NCBI RefSeq assembly: GCF_020075545.1
Contig: NZ_JAIQZK010000003.1
Coordinates: forward strand, 248,001-312,000
Direction of reading: 5' to 3'
DNA: 64,000 bases
DNA from: Nocardioides sp. TRM66260-LWL
GTDB taxonomy: Bacteria; Actinomycetota; Actinomycetes; Propionibacteriales; Nocardioidaceae
The notes under the pieces are model-generated. The model had not been told where the DNA came from. It ran no database searches and was given only the letters and a program-made list of their open reading frames with translations. Both the position numbers and the translations under genes were made by a program. Of this stretch, positions 43,660-53,883 are shown one piece after another. Each line of letters begins with the position of its first letter. Position 1 is the first letter of the stretch.

Positions 43660-44544
43660 GTGAAAGGGATCATCCTCGCCGGTGGCACCGGCTCGCGCCT
43701 GCACCCCATCACGCTCGGCATCAGCAAGCAGCTGATGCCGATCTACGACAAGCCGATGATCTACTACCCGCTCTCGACGCTCATGCTCGCGGGCATCCAG
43801 GACGTCCTGATCATCACCACGCCCCACGAGGCGGACGGCTTCAAGCGGCTCCTGGGCGACGGGTCCCGCTTCGGCATCTCGATCACCTGGGCCGAGCAGC
43901 CGTCGCCCGACGGCCTCGCCCAGGCGTTCGTCATCGGTGCCGAGCACGTCGGCGACGATCACGTGGGCCTGATCCTGGGCGACAACATCTTCTACGGCGC
44001 CGGCCTGGGCACCCGCCTGCGCCGCTTCGAGGACCTCGACGGCGCCGCCGTCTTCGGCTACCGCGTCGCCGACCCCACCGCGTACGGCGTCGTGGAGTTC
44101 GGCGAGGACGGCCGCGCACTCTCCTTGGAGGAGAAGCCAGCCCAGCCGAAGAGCCCCTACGCCGTGCCCGGCCTGTACTTCTACGACTCCAGCGTGGTCG
44201 AGCACGCGGCCCACCTGCGCCCGTCGGCCCGCGGCGAGCTCGAGATCACCGATCTCAACCGCATCTACCTCGAGCAGGGACGCCTCCACGTCGAGGTGCT
44301 GCCCCGCGGCAGCGCCTGGCTCGACACCGGGACGGTCGAGGACATGAACGACGCCGCCAACTACGTGCGCGCCATCGAGAGCCGGCAGGCCAGCAAGATC
44401 GGCGCGCCCGAGGAGGTCGCCTGGCGGATGGGCTACATCGACGACGAGCGCCTGGCCGAGCTCGCGCAGCCGCTCGTGAAGAGCGGCTACGGCCGCTACC
44501 TGCTCGGGCTTCTGGACGAGGCGGAGTCCAACGTCCGCGACTGA
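43660..44544 (+). CDS. rmlA: Glucose-1-phosphate thymidylyltransferase
   Basis: 294 residues. [23 protein letters not shown] is the nucleotide-binding start of Rml[10 protein letters not shown] and [20 protein letters not shown] are further signatures. It makes dTDP-glucose from dTTP and glucose-1-phosphate. The GTG start follows a TACGCT hexamer. The last 49 bases overlap the end of the convergent glycosyltransferase gene. The C-terminal [24 protein letters not shown] is normal for the family, so the overlap is not a frameshift artefact. Confidence 0.94.
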   Translation: MKGIILAGGTGSRLHPITLGISKQLMPIYDKPMIYYPLSTLMLAGIQDVLIITTPHEADGFKRLLGDGSRFGISITWAEQPSPDGLAQAFVIGAEHVGDDHVGLILGDNIFYGAGLGTRLRRFEDLDGAAVFGYRVADPTAYGVVEFGEDGRALSLEEKPAQPKSPYAVPGLYFYDSSVVEHAAHLRPSARGELEITDLNRIYLEQGRLHVEVLPRGSAWLDTGTVEDMNDAANYVRAIESRQASKIGAPEEVAWRMGYIDDERLAELAQPLVKSGYGRYLLGLLDEAESNVRD

Positions 44545-45659
44545 GCCTCCACCCACGCGATCCGCGGTCGTCCGAGGGTCTCGCTGATGGCCTGCTCGTA
44601 GGCCGCGCACACGTCCGGCCAGTTGTAGTGGGCCGCTCCGCGCTCGCGGGCCCGCGCCCCCCGGTCGTCCGTCGTGGCCATCTCGGCCAGCACCGTCGAG
44701 GCGATCGAGGCCGGATCGGGCGCGCAGTAGACGGCCGTGTCGGCCAGCACCTCGCGGTTGTAGACGGTGTCACGCGCGACGATGCGGGCTCCGCAGGCCA
44801 TCGCCTGCACGAGCGCGGGGTTGGTGCCGCCCACGCTGTGGCCGTGGAAGTAGACGCCCGCGTGCTGCCACAGCGCGAAGAGGCGACGATCGTCGCTGAT
44901 GTGACGCATCCAGTGGATGTTCGGATGAGTGGCATCGAGCCGCTCGGCGCGGGCGTCGATCTCGTTGCCGGCACCCGAGGTGCCGACCAGGATCACCGGG
45001 TGGTGCTCGGCGATGGTCTCGGCTGCCGTCAGGAACTCGTTGATGGTGTTCTCGGGCACGAATCGGGCCACGATCAGGACATATCCACCGCTGGTGAATC
45101 CAGGCTCCACCGGCAGCTCTCCGACCGGCTGACCGCCATAGGGGATGAAATATCCGTCCCGTCGGAACGTGCGGCGCCAGTAATCGCCGATGGCGTGCGC
45201 GTCGAACACGAGGGAATGCGCCATCCGGCCGCTGAGAACCGCGCCCCAGCGGAAGATCCGCTTCGCCCACGGACCCCATTTCTGTCGCTCCCACTCGATG
45301 CCGTCGACGTTCAGCACGATCGGCACCCGCCGCAGGCGCAGGAGCGGCAGCCAGTAGCCGTTGGCGCAGTTCATGACGAGCGCCACGTGCGGGCGGTGGA
45401 AGAACGCGTGCAGGCAGGCGGTCAGGCCGAAGGTCAGGGTGCTCAACGCGGTCGAGTCGACGCCGCGGGTGGTGACGACGCGCACCCGCGGGTCGAGGTC
45501 GGGGTCGTCGAGCTTGATCTGGCCGGGGCGGCCGTAGACGACGACGTCCCAGCCGGCGTCGACCAGCGTCGGCGCCAGCTTGCGCACGGCGGTCTCGAAT
45601 CCGCCGTAGTAGCTGGGGTATCCGCGGGTCCCGATGATGGCCACGGTGCGTCGCTTCAT
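44496..45659 (-). CDS. Rhamnosyltransferase-like glycosyltransferase (DUF1972/GT4)
   Basis: 387 residues. [27 protein letters not shown] is the N-terminal DUF1972 signature of rhamnosyl- and other GT4 transferases in polysaccharide loci. [29 protein letters not shown] is the donor-side motif. It sits beside the dTDP-rhamnose genes and the initiating transferase, so addition of an early rhamnose is likely. Its last 16 codons overlap rmlA on the opposite strand; this C-terminal tail ([12 protein letters not shown]) looks non-conserved. Confidence 0.9.
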   Translation of the reverse strand: MKRRTVAIIGTRGYPSYYGGFETAVRKLAPTLVDAGWDVVVYGRPGQIKLDDPDLDPRVRVVTTRGVDSTALSTLTFGLTACLHAFFHRPHVALVMNCANGYWLPLLRLRRVPIVLNVDGIEWERQKWGPWAKRIFRWGAVLSGRMAHSLVFDAHAIGDYWRRTFRRDGYFIPYGGQPVGELPVEPGFTSGGYVLIVARFVPENTINEFLTAAETIAEHHPVILVGTSGAGNEIDARAERLDATHPNIHWMRHISDDRRLFALWQHAGVYFHGHSVGGTNPALVQAMACGARIVARDTVYNREVLADTAVYCAPDPASIASTVLAEMATTDDRGARARERGAAHYNWPDVCAAYEQAISETLGRPRIAWVEAQSRTLDSASSRSPSR

Positions 45660-45717
45660 GTGTTCCTTCTGACGTGGGGGGTCAGCGGAGGGTTGGGGAG
45701 GGCTTGCTCGTGGCGGT

Positions 45718-47172
45718 TCAGTAGGCGCCCTTGCTGCCGAGCACGGCGCTGACCGTGCGGGCCAGGATGGTGAGGTCCTGCATCATCGACCAGTTGTCGA
45801 CGTAGTAGAGGTCGAGGCGCACGGCCTCCTCGAAGGAGAGGTCGGAGCGGCCGGAGACCTGCCAGAGGCCGGTGAGGCCGGGGCGCACGTGCAGGCGACG
45901 GGCGATGTCGCCGGTGTAGGTGGCGACCTCGGACGGCAGCGGCGGACGCGGGCCCACCAGGCTCATGTCGCCGCGCACCACGTTGACCAGCTGCGGGAGC
46001 TCGTCGAGGGAGAGCCGGCGCAGCAGCTTGCCGGCCTTGGTGATGCGGGGGTCGTCGGTCATCTTGAACAGGCCGCCCTCGAAGCCCATCTGCTCCTTCA
46101 GCGCGGCCAGCCGCGCCTCGGCGTCGACGACCATCGTGCGGAACTTCAGGCAGGAGAACTCCTCGCCGTGGCGTCCCGTGCGGGTCTGGCGGAAGAGCAC
46201 CGGGCCGCGGTCGTCCAGCCAGATCGAGAGCGCGATGAGCGCGAGCACGGGGGCGAAGAAGGTGAGCAGCGCGGTGGCGCCGACGACGTCGAAGAGCCGC
46301 TTGGCCAGGCTGCCGGCGTCACGTGCCGTGGGCGGGCTGATGTGCATCAGCGGCAGGCCGCCGACCGGACGCACGCGGATGCGGTCGCTGGAGATCTCGT
46401 TGACGCTCGGCGCGATGATGATGCGCACGCCGTGGCTCTCCAGGCTCCACACCAGGCGCCGCATCTCCTCGCTGGAGCCGATGCCGCCGCCGGCGAGGAA
46501 GACGGTGTCGATGGTGTCGCTCTCGGCCAGCGCGACGACGTCGCCCAGCGTGCCGAGCACCGGGATGCCGCCGTGGGTCTCCTCGACGGGCTGCTCGCTC
46601 AGCGCGCCGACGAGGTCGTAGCCCAGCCACGACTCGCGGCGCAGCACCGCGGCCACCTCGTCGACCTGGGCCGGGGTGCCGACCAGCAGCGCCCGCTGCC
46701 GCAGGATGCCGTGGCGGCGCGCCGCGTGCAGCAGCCGGCGCAGCCCGAGGCGGGCGAGGAGGATCAGCACGGTGCCGAGCAGGAAGACGGTGGCGAAGAA
46801 CGCCCGACTGAGCTGGAACTTCGCCAGGTAGCAGGCGACGCCGACCAGGGCGGCGGTGTAGATGCCGGCGTTGACGACCCGCTTGAACTCGTCGGTGCCG
46901 GCACCGAAGACGTTCTCGCGGTAGCCGCGCAGGAGGTAGGTGATGGTCACCCAGGCGGCGAGGATCAGCGGCCCGACGACGAGGGCGGAGCTGGTGAGGT
47001 CGACCTGCCCGATGCCGACCGACAGCTGCTGCCGGGCGGCCACGGCGACGACGACGGCCAGCACGATCGCGCCCGCGTCGAGCACCACGGCGGTGGACGG
47101 CAGGAACCGCAGGGCGCGGCTCGCGGTGCGCGTCTGCACGAACCTGCTCGTGCGATCGGCCAGGATCGACAA
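45718..47172 (-). CDS. Polyprenyl-phosphate sugar-1-phosphate transferase (WcaJ/CpsE-type)
   Basis: 484 residues. Membrane segments lie in the N-terminal third, then a nucleotide-binding-like domain (LLVGTPAQVDEVAAVL), then the catalytic transferase domain: KRLFDVVGATALL, CLKFRTM, LRRLSLDELPQLVNVVRGDMSLVGPRP and RPGLTGLWQVSGRS. It starts repeat-unit synthesis by placing a sugar phosphate on the lipid carrier. The TTG at 47172 is chosen since GGAG lies seven bases upstream; the frame is open 27 codons further. It is last on this strand after the rhamnosyltransferase. Confidence 0.9.
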   Translation of the reverse strand: MSILADRTSRFVQTRTASRALRFLPSTAVVLDAGAIVLAVVVAVAARQQLSVGIGQVDLTSSALVVGPLILAAWVTITYLLRGYRENVFGAGTDEFKRVVNAGIYTAALVGVACYLAKFQLSRAFFATVFLLGTVLILLARLGLRRLLHAARRHGILRQRALLVGTPAQVDEVAAVLRRESWLGYDLVGALSEQPVEETHGGIPVLGTLGDVVALAESDTIDTVFLAGGGIGSSEEMRRLVWSLESHGVRIIIAPSVNEISSDRIRVRPVGGLPLMHISPPTARDAGSLAKRLFDVVGATALLTFFAPVLALIALSIWLDDRGPVLFRQTRTGRHGEEFSCLKFRTMVVDAEARLAALKEQMGFEGGLFKMTDDPRITKAGKLLRRLSLDELPQLVNVVRGDMSLVGPRPPLPSEVATYTGDIARRLHVRPGLTGLWQVSGRSDLSFEEAVRLDLYYVDNWSMMQDLTILARTVSAVLGSKGAY

Positions 47173-47411
47173 GTGGGGCTCCAACGGTGGTGGCGTGGGG
47201 GAGGGGCGGGCGGGCCCGCACCCTGATTCTCGGTCAGGTCCGCCGCTAGGCACCGGTGCTCAGGGAATCTGGCCCGGACGGACTAGGTGGGGTGACTCAA
47301 CTGTGCCAGGCCCGAGTGACGGTCAGGTTTCGGGGAGCCCCCCGAACGGCGTCCGTGTTTCGTGCGCGCGGTGGAGTTTCGGACGGTGTGGCGTGGCGCA
47401 CACTCGTTGGC

Positions 47412-47570
47412 ATGCACCTGCTCACCTGGATCGCCGGCGGCCTCGCCGCCTGGACGTGCGCCGCGCTGCCCTTCGCCGTCGTCCTCGGGCGCCACGTCGA
47501 CCGCCACCAGCGCGGTGACGACGTGCGTCGTCCGGTCGCGGTGCTCGACGCCGGCTCGCACGCCGCCTGA
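47412..47570 (+). CDS. Small membrane protein, hypothetical
   Basis: 52 residues. MHLLTWIAGGLAAWTCAALPFAVVLGRHV is one membrane segment, followed by a short polar tail (DRHQRGDDVRRPVAVLDAGSHAA). No family recognised. The pattern (WIAGGLAAW..AALPFAVVLGR.) resembles small membrane peptides often left unannotated in actinobacteria. It lies between the sugar transferase and esterase genes. Confidence 0.5.
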   Translation: MHLLTWIAGGLAAWTCAALPFAVVLGRHVDRHQRGDDVRRPVAVLDAGSHAA

Positions 47571-47633
47571 CCTCCGCCTGATCTCAGCCTGACCGCCGCG
47601 AGCGGCACCGGACGGGCCGTCGGCGGTCGCGTC

Positions 47634-47639
47634 TAGGCT
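47634..47639 (+). promoter_or_regulatory. -10 element of the esterase gene
   Basis: TAGGCT ends six bases before the GTG start. Confidence 0.5.
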
Positions 47640-47645
47640 GACCGG

Positions 47646-48573
<928 letters not shown>

Positions 48574-48581
<8 letters not shown>

Positions 48582-49029
48582 CGCCCCGCGTCGCGGACGC
48601 CTCTGGTGGCTGCTGCTGGCCGCCACCGCCGGCTACGCCGCCTTCCTCGCGTTCGTGCTCTTCGAGCCGTCGAACGACGTGCCCTCGCGCAGCATCGCCG
48701 CGATCAGCCGCCGGCTCGCCGCCGAGGGGCTGCCGCGGGTCGTCAGCGACTTCGCCTACGTCGACTTCTGGTGCAACATCGCGATCATGCTGCCCTTCGC
48801 CGGGGCGCTCGTGCTGCTGTGGCCGCGGGTGCCGTGGGAGCGCTGGGTGGTCGCGGAGTTCGCCGTGGCCGCGGGGGTCGAGATCACCCAGGCCGTCGCG
48901 CTGCCGCACCGGGTGCCGGCCTTCAGCGACGTCGTCGCCAACACCACCGGCGTGCTGCTCGGCGCGGGCGCCATGACGCTGGTGCGGCTCGCCGTCCGTC
49001 CGGTGACCGCACGAGGAGAGGACGGCTGA
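48574..49029 (+). CDS. VanZ-like membrane protein
   Basis: 151 residues with four hydrophobic segments. DFAYVDFWCNIAIMLPFAGALVLL and EITQAVALPHRVPAFSDVVANTTGVLLGA match the VanZ family (N..MF.P and E..Q......R..D...N..G). In vancomycin clusters VanZ gives low-level teicoplanin resistance; generally the family is of unknown function. It lies between esterase and glycosyltransferase genes, with a one-base gap to the next. Confidence 0.87.
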
Positions 49030-49030
49030 C

Positions 49031-49945
49031 GTGGCCATCCCGCGCACCGTCCACTTCGTCTACGGGCTGCGTCCGCAGACCGACCCGTTCCCGCTGCACC
49101 ACTTCCTGGCGGTGCGCTCGTGCCGGCGGGTCAACGCCGGCTTCGACGTCGTGGTGCACGTGCGCGCGACGCCGTGGGGCCCGTGGTGGGAGCGGCTCGT
49201 CGCCGAGCCCGGCGTGCGGATCGCGCCGATCGCCGAGCCGGGCGTCCGGCTGGGCGACTCGCCCCCGGAGCTCGAGGCCTACCGCTACGCCCACGAGTCC
49301 GACGTCGTCCGGCTGGAGATCCTGCTGGCCGAGGGCGGCGTCTACGCCGACATCGACTCGATCTTCGTCCGGTCCCTGCCCGACGCCTGGCTCGACGCGC
49401 CCGCGGTGATGGGCCACGAGCTGCCTCCCGACGGCGCCGAGGGCTCGCTGTGCAACGCCTGGATCGCCGCCGAGCCCGGGTCGGCGTTCGTCGAGCAGTG
49501 GCTGCGGGAGATGCCGGCCGCCTTCGACGGCTCCTGGAGCAACCACTCCACCCTGCTGCCCTACCGCCTCAGCCGGCAGCACCCCGAGCTGGTGCGGGTG
49601 CTGCCGGAGTCGGCGCTGTTCGCGCTGCGCTACACCGCCGAGCACCTCGCCGACCTGCTCGAGCGCGACGTCCCGCTGCCCCCCGACGCCGTCAGCCTGC
49701 ACCTGTGGGAGCACCTGTGGGCGGCGCCCGAGCGCCGCGACTTCTCCCACGTGCACGCCGGCCTGATCACGCCCGCCTACGTGCGCCACGCCCGCACCAC
49801 CTACGCGCGGCTCGCCCGGCCCCACCTGCCCGACGACGTCCGCGGCTCGCGCGCCGCCTGGCTGCGCGACCTCGCGCGGCTGCGCCTGGAGCGGCGGGCC
49901 CGCAGCAGCGACGCCCTGCGGAGGCTCGTGCGCGCGGTGCGCTGA
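49031..49945 (+). CDS. GT32-like glycosyltransferase with DXD motif
   Basis: 304 residues. IPRTVHFVYGLRPQTDPFPL at the start, and ESDVVRLEILLAEGGVYADIDSIFVRSL with the metal-binding DID, are typical of the DXD sugar-binding region of GT32 enzymes. It should be a retaining, manganese-dependent sugar transferase. The GTG start follows the VanZ-like stop by one base. A polysaccharide role is inferred from the neighbourhood. Confidence 0.85.
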   Translation: MAIPRTVHFVYGLRPQTDPFPLHHFLAVRSCRRVNAGFDVVVHVRATPWGPWWERLVAEPGVRIAPIAEPGVRLGDSPPELEAYRYAHESDVVRLEILLAEGGVYADIDSIFVRSLPDAWLDAPAVMGHELPPDGAEGSLCNAWIAAEPGSAFVEQWLREMPAAFDGSWSNHSTLLPYRLSRQHPELVRVLPESALFALRYTAEHLADLLERDVPLPPDAVSLHLWEHLWAAPERRDFSHVHAGLITPAYVRHARTTYARLARPHLPDDVRGSRAAWLRDLARLRLERRARSSDALRRLVRAVR

Positions 49946-49949
49946 GCCC

Positions 49950-50016
49950 GGTGGCCGAGCAGGCGTCGGTGGTCGAGCAGGCGTCGGTGGTCGAGCCTGT
50001 CGAGACCCCCGCACCC
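49950..50016. repeat. Three-unit array of the dispersed repeat
   Basis: Two half units (GGTGGCCGAGCAGGCGTC, GGTGGTCGAGCAGGCGTC) precede one full unit with the CGCACCC tail, ending twelve bases before the next gene's stop codon. Confidence 0.75.
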
Positions 50017-50027
50017 GACGCCGGGCG

Positions 50028-51608
50028 TCAGGTGAAGACGCGCACGATCCGCTGGGCCGACGCCCCGTCGTAGGCCGTGAACGCGCCACCGGCGACGAGG
50101 CGGCCGTCCGGCTGGACCACCAAAGCCGTGACCTGTGCGTCCGGACCGACACCGGGGCCGAAGGCAGGATCGGCGGATCCGACCGAGCGCAGCCGGGCCA
50201 GCGTCGCGGCGGCGCCGCCTCCCAGCGCCGTGGGCTGACTGCCGACGAGGATCCGCCCGTCCTCCTGCACGACGATCGAGTTCACGAGACGCGTGTCGTC
50301 GCTCCCGACCGCCGCCGAGAACGCGGTGTCGAGCGCTCCCGTCGCGCTGAGCCGCGCGATCGACGGAGCGGGCGCGCCGTCGTAGGAGGTGAAGGAGCCG
50401 CCGGCGAGGATGCTGCCGTCGGCTTCGAGGGCGAGGCACTGCACCCGGCCGATGCCACCGTCGAAGCCGGTGCCGACCACGAAGTCGGCGTCGCGCGTTC
50501 CGTTCGTGTTCAGGCGGACGATGCGATTGGCCGACGTGCCGGCGAAGGTGAGGAACGAGCCCGCCACGATGATCATGCCGTCAGGCTGGCGCAGCACCGC
50601 GCTGACCGAGGAGCCGAACCCGGCGCCCGTCCCGGGAAGGAAGGTCTCGTCGCGGGTCCCGTCGGGGCGAAGACGGACCAGCCTCTCGGCCGCCCCGCCG
50701 AAGGAGGTGAACTGCCCGCCCACGAGGATCGTGCCGCTCGGCTCGACGACGATGCTCTGGACGGCGTTGTTCGGCTCGGGGCGCTTCGTCCCCGCCGGGA
50801 ACGTCGGGTCCGGCGTCCCGTCCGGCTGGAGTCGGAGGATGAACTTCCGAGCGAACGCGCCCAGCGTGCTGAAGCCGCCGCCGACGAGGATGCTGCCGTC
50901 GTCCTGCACGGCGAGGGCGAGCACCGACGGCTTGTTGAAGGCGCCGCCCAGGTTCGTCACGAAGTCAGCGTCGACGCTGCCGTCGGGCCGCAGCCTGACG
51001 AGACCGTTCCGTGCCGGGCTCGTGCTGGTCGTGAAGGCTCCCGCGACCAGGATCGAGCCGTCCTGCTGGATCGCCATGGCGGTGACGAGGTTGCCGAGCG
51101 ATGCCGCGAACGCCGCGTCCCGGGTGCCTGCCACTCCCAGCTCGACGGTGGTCGGCGGGATCGCGCCGTAGCCGGCGATCGTGCCCTGCAGCGAGACGGC
51201 GGACGGGGCCGGGCTGGTGGTGGTGGTGAAGCCGAGGCGGTACAGCGCGGCGGAGGTCGCGCCGGTGCCGGTGCGTGACAGCTCCTGGAGTCCGGCCGTG
51301 GAGGCGCCGGGGTCGCTGTAGGCGACGACCGCCGACGACGTCGGGAGGGGGTTCGCCGGTGCCGGCTTGAGCAGCAGGACGACCGAGCCGCTGCTGGCGG
51401 CGCGATTCCCGCTGCCTCCGACGCTGGAGATCGACGTCGGGCCCGCGCCCGACGTCGCGAAGGCGGGCGCCGCCGAGAGCACCGTGATGGTGGGCGCGGC
51501 CCAGACGGCGCCCGCCACGACCGCGCGGCGGGACGCGGACGTCGGCGCGGTGGCGCCCGAGGGGGAGTCGGGGGCGTCGGGGGACGGCAGAGCGGCAGGT
51601 CGCGTCAT
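50028..51608 (-). CDS. Tat-exported delta-60 repeat propeller, 7 blades
   Basis: 526 residues. SRR at 26-28, WAAPTITVL and AAPAFATSG form the Tat signal. A conserved domain of about 100 residues (LLLKPAPANPLP ... GTIAGYG) precedes seven blades of the type AVQDDGSILVGGGFSTLG...RLQPDGTPDPTF. One blade (QEDGRILVGSQP) is degenerate at its end. No anchor follows. The ATG at 51608 has GAAAGG upstream. It is divergent from a decayed fragment and the RCC1-type gene to the right. Function unknown; exported scaffold inferred. Confidence 0.84.
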   Translation of the reverse strand: MTRPAALPSPDAPDSPSGATAPTSASRRAVVAGAVWAAPTITVLSAAPAFATSGAGPTSISSVGGSGNRAASSGSVVLLLKPAPANPLPTSSAVVAYSDPGASTAGLQELSRTGTGATSAALYRLGFTTTTSPAPSAVSLQGTIAGYGAIPPTTVELGVAGTRDAAFAASLGNLVTAMAIQQDGSILVAGAFTTSTSPARNGLVRLRPDGSVDADFVTNLGGAFNKPSVLALAVQDDGSILVGGGFSTLGAFARKFILRLQPDGTPDPTFPAGTKRPEPNNAVQSIVVEPSGTILVGGQFTSFGGAAERLVRLRPDGTRDETFLPGTGAGFGSSVSAVLRQPDGMIIVAGSFLTFAGTSANRIVRLNTNGTRDADFVVGTGFDGGIGRVQCLALEADGSILAGGSFTSYDGAPAPSIARLSATGALDTAFSAAVGSDDTRLVNSIVVQEDGRILVGSQPTALGGGAAATLARLRSVGSADPAFGPGVGPDAQVTALVVQPDGRLVAGGAFTAYDGASAQRIVRVFT

Positions 51609-51659
51609 GGCGCAGGCCTTTCGGGGGGTCGCCGGCGCGCGCACCGGCGGCCGGGGGAG

Positions 51660-51686
51660 GGCGGCTCCTAGGGTACGGGAGCCGCC
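51660..51686. promoter_or_regulatory. Inverted repeat with embedded -10, before the delta-60 gene
   Basis: GGCGGCTCC and GGAGCCGCC arms enclose TAGGGTACG. On the minus strand this gives TACCCT, a possible -10 about 60 bases before the ATG. It may also end transcription of the decayed fragment. Confidence 0.4.
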
Positions 51687-51732
51687 GGTGGTTCGCGGGC
51701 CGATCCCGCGGCCGGCCACGCAGGCGCGTCGG

Positions 51733-51930
51733 TCAGATCCGGATCCGCGTGACGCCCCGGGCCGCGACCCCGTCCAGCGTCGTGAAGACCCCGCCGACCA
51801 GCGCCGTCGAGGTCGAGGCGCTCACCGCCAGCACCTCGGCGTCGAGGCCCGTGCCCAGGCTCACGCGGAAGCCGTCGTCGAGACTGCCGGTGGACCTCAG
51901 CCGCAGGGGCCGGTTGACGCCGGAGGTGCC
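51733..51930 (-). pseudogene. C-terminal remnant of a delta-60 propeller gene
   Basis: About 62 codons in one frame read RLRSTGSLDDGFRVSLGTGL and LVGGVFTTLDGVAARGVTRI, clearly the last one to one and a half delta-60 blades of this family, ending in a proper stop. Upstream the frame loses similarity and there is no Tat leader, so this is the tail of a deleted paralogue, lying between two intact propeller genes. Confidence 0.7.
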
Positions 51931-52114
51931 GTTGCGCGGCCTCCAGGGGCGGGCCGAGAGCCGATGTGGGCGGGAGGACCCTCCTGCCCGCGGTGACATG
52001 CATGTCACATGCACGTCACCTGGACGCCGTCGTCGTTCCGCGGACGAGGTGGCGGGACTGCTCCTACGGTCGATCGCTGATCTCGTCCTGACCCGACCGC
52101 GGAGGCCCTCCCCG

Positions 52115-53836
52115 ATGTCCGACACCGACCGTCCCGCCCCCACGCCGCTGACCCGGCGCGCCGTCGTCGCCACCACCGGTGCCGTCTGGGCCGCGCCGGT
52201 GGTGACCACCCTCGCTGCGGCTCCGGCCTTCGCGGCGTCCGCGGGGCGGGCGGCGGCGATCACCGCGGTGACGCCGTCGACGACCTACGTCACCGACGCG
52301 GCCACGGCGTCCGGGGTGACGCTGACGGCGAAGGTGACCGATGTGAACGGCGCCGCCGTCGCGGGGGCGGTGGTGACGTTCGCCCTGACGCCGGACGCCG
52401 AGTGGCCGGTGTCGTTCGGGTCGTCCGCGTCCGCGGGCGTGCTCACCGCCACGGCGACGACGAACGCGGCCGGCGTGGCCTCGGCGGCGTACTCCTACGC
52501 CAAGCCGACACGGCAGGCGCTGCTGGAGACGACGGCGAGCGTGTCGACCCCGTCGGGCACGGTGTCGACCCGGTGGTCGACGCGCTTCCGCGGGTGGGTG
52601 CTGCCGCTCGGCGGCCGCCCCAGCACGAACGGCGGCGCCGCGACCTTCGCGATCGCCGGGAGCAGGCCCTTCACCTGGGGCAACGCGGCCTTCCGCGGCA
52701 CGAGCCGCACGGCCACGGACTACGTTCCCGCCCCGATGGACCTCGTGACCGGTTCGGCGGTGGCCGTGTGGGCCGGCAGCTGGTCCGGCGCGGGCGCGAG
52801 TGGCGCCTACCAGGGCTGGGCCGTCCTGCAGTCGGACGGCTCGGTGATCGTCGGTGCTGGCACGGAGAGCGGCGAACAGCTGGGCAACGGCCCGAGGCCG
52901 ACGTCGGCGGGTGCGATGGTGCGCCGGCCGGACTCGGACCTGCCCGCGGCGGCGGCGCCGCTCGGGGTGTTCGGCTACTTCCACCAGGCCGTCATCGCCG
53001 ACGGCACCGTCTACGTGTGCGGGCTCGGCCAGTCCGGCGAGCTGGGCAACGGGACGGTGGCTGCCGTCGGAGCGCCGGCGTCGGTGATGCGGGCGGTGAG
53101 CAGCAGTCCGAGCAACGGCTCCGAGCTGCCGGCCGGCCGGGCCACGGCCGTCGCCATCTCCGGCTTCGGCAACCAGAACAGCTACCCGGAGGCGGTGGTC
53201 GCCATCGCCGACGGGAGGCTCTTCGGCTGGGGCAGCGAGGCCTACCTCGCCGCCGGATCGTCCGCCACGACGGCGCGCTCGGTACCGAAGGCGCTGGTCA
53301 CCGCGTCGGTCAACACCGCCGCCGCCGGGGTCACGTTCACTCAGGTGTCCGGAGGCTCGGCCTTCTTCGTGGCGCTGGGCGTCAAGGACGGCGTCACCGG
53401 CCTGTACGCGTGGGGCAGCGGGGCGTCGAGCGGACGCCTCGGCAACGGGTCGACGACCGACGCCAACGGCTTCCGGATCGCGCCGGTGAGCGTGCTGCCG
53501 TCCGGCCGCACTTGGGTCAAGGTCGTCGCGGGCGCCAGCGGAGCGATGGTGCTGAGCAGCACCGGCGAGGTCTGGACGTGGGGCGGGCTGCGCCCCGGCA
53601 ACGGCGACGCCGCGCCGAACGCAGGGCTCGCCGTCCGGCTGCAGGTCGCCGGCCGCAGGTTCACCGACATCGCCGTCGGCTACAACAGCCTCCAGCTCGC
53701 CCTCGCCGACGACGGGACCCTCTACACCTGGAACGGCGCTCTCAACACGGGCGTCACCGGCACCCAGACGACGGTCGGCTCGGGGACCCTCGCGATCGCG
53801 ACGCCGGTGATCACCACCAACGTCATGGCCGACTGA
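52115..53836 (+). CDS. Tat-exported protein with Ig-like domain and 7 RCC1-like blades
   Basis: 573 residues. TRR at 13-15 and AAPAFAASA form a Tat signal. An Ig-like (Big_1-type) domain follows at about 45-150 (VTLTAKVTDVNGAAVAGAVVTFAL). Seven divergent RCC1-like blades follow, marked by FTWGNAA, VIVGAGT, YVCGLGQ, FGWGSEA, YAWGSGA, WTWGGLR and YTWNG. The blades are much less alike than in the 1-8 kb paralogues, so this is an older member. GGAGG precedes the ATG at 52115. It is the only propeller gene on the plus strand, convergent with the next. Confidence 0.83.
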   Translation: MSDTDRPAPTPLTRRAVVATTGAVWAAPVVTTLAAAPAFAASAGRAAAITAVTPSTTYVTDAATASGVTLTAKVTDVNGAAVAGAVVTFALTPDAEWPVSFGSSASAGVLTATATTNAAGVASAAYSYAKPTRQALLETTASVSTPSGTVSTRWSTRFRGWVLPLGGRPSTNGGAATFAIAGSRPFTWGNAAFRGTSRTATDYVPAPMDLVTGSAVAVWAGSWSGAGASGAYQGWAVLQSDGSVIVGAGTESGEQLGNGPRPTSAGAMVRRPDSDLPAAAAPLGVFGYFHQAVIADGTVYVCGLGQSGELGNGTVAAVGAPASVMRAVSSSPSNGSELPAGRATAVAISGFGNQNSYPEAVVAIADGRLFGWGSEAYLAAGSSATTARSVPKALVTASVNTAAAGVTFTQVSGGSAFFVALGVKDGVTGLYAWGSGASSGRLGNGSTTDANGFRIAPVSVLPSGRTWVKVVAGASGAMVLSSTGEVWTWGGLRPGNGDAAPNAGLAVRLQVAGRRFTDIAVGYNSLQLALADDGTLYTWNGALNTGVTGTQTTVGSGTLAIATPVITTNVMAD

Positions 53837-53848
53837 GCGGACCATCGG

Positions 53849-53879
53849 CGGTGGTCGGTCCGGTCGGGTCCGACCACCG
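53849..53879. terminator. Bidirectional terminator between convergent propeller genes
   Basis: A perfect 10-bp stem (CGGTGGTCGG with CCGACCACCG) lies in the 47-base gap. Confidence 0.75.
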
Positions 53880-53883
53880 GGCG

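Noticed and set aside
49120..50073. Alternative Arg/Gly/Pro-rich frame across the GT32-like gene
   Set aside because: It is a frame shadow typical of this base composition; the DXD glycosyltransferase reading is clearly the real one.
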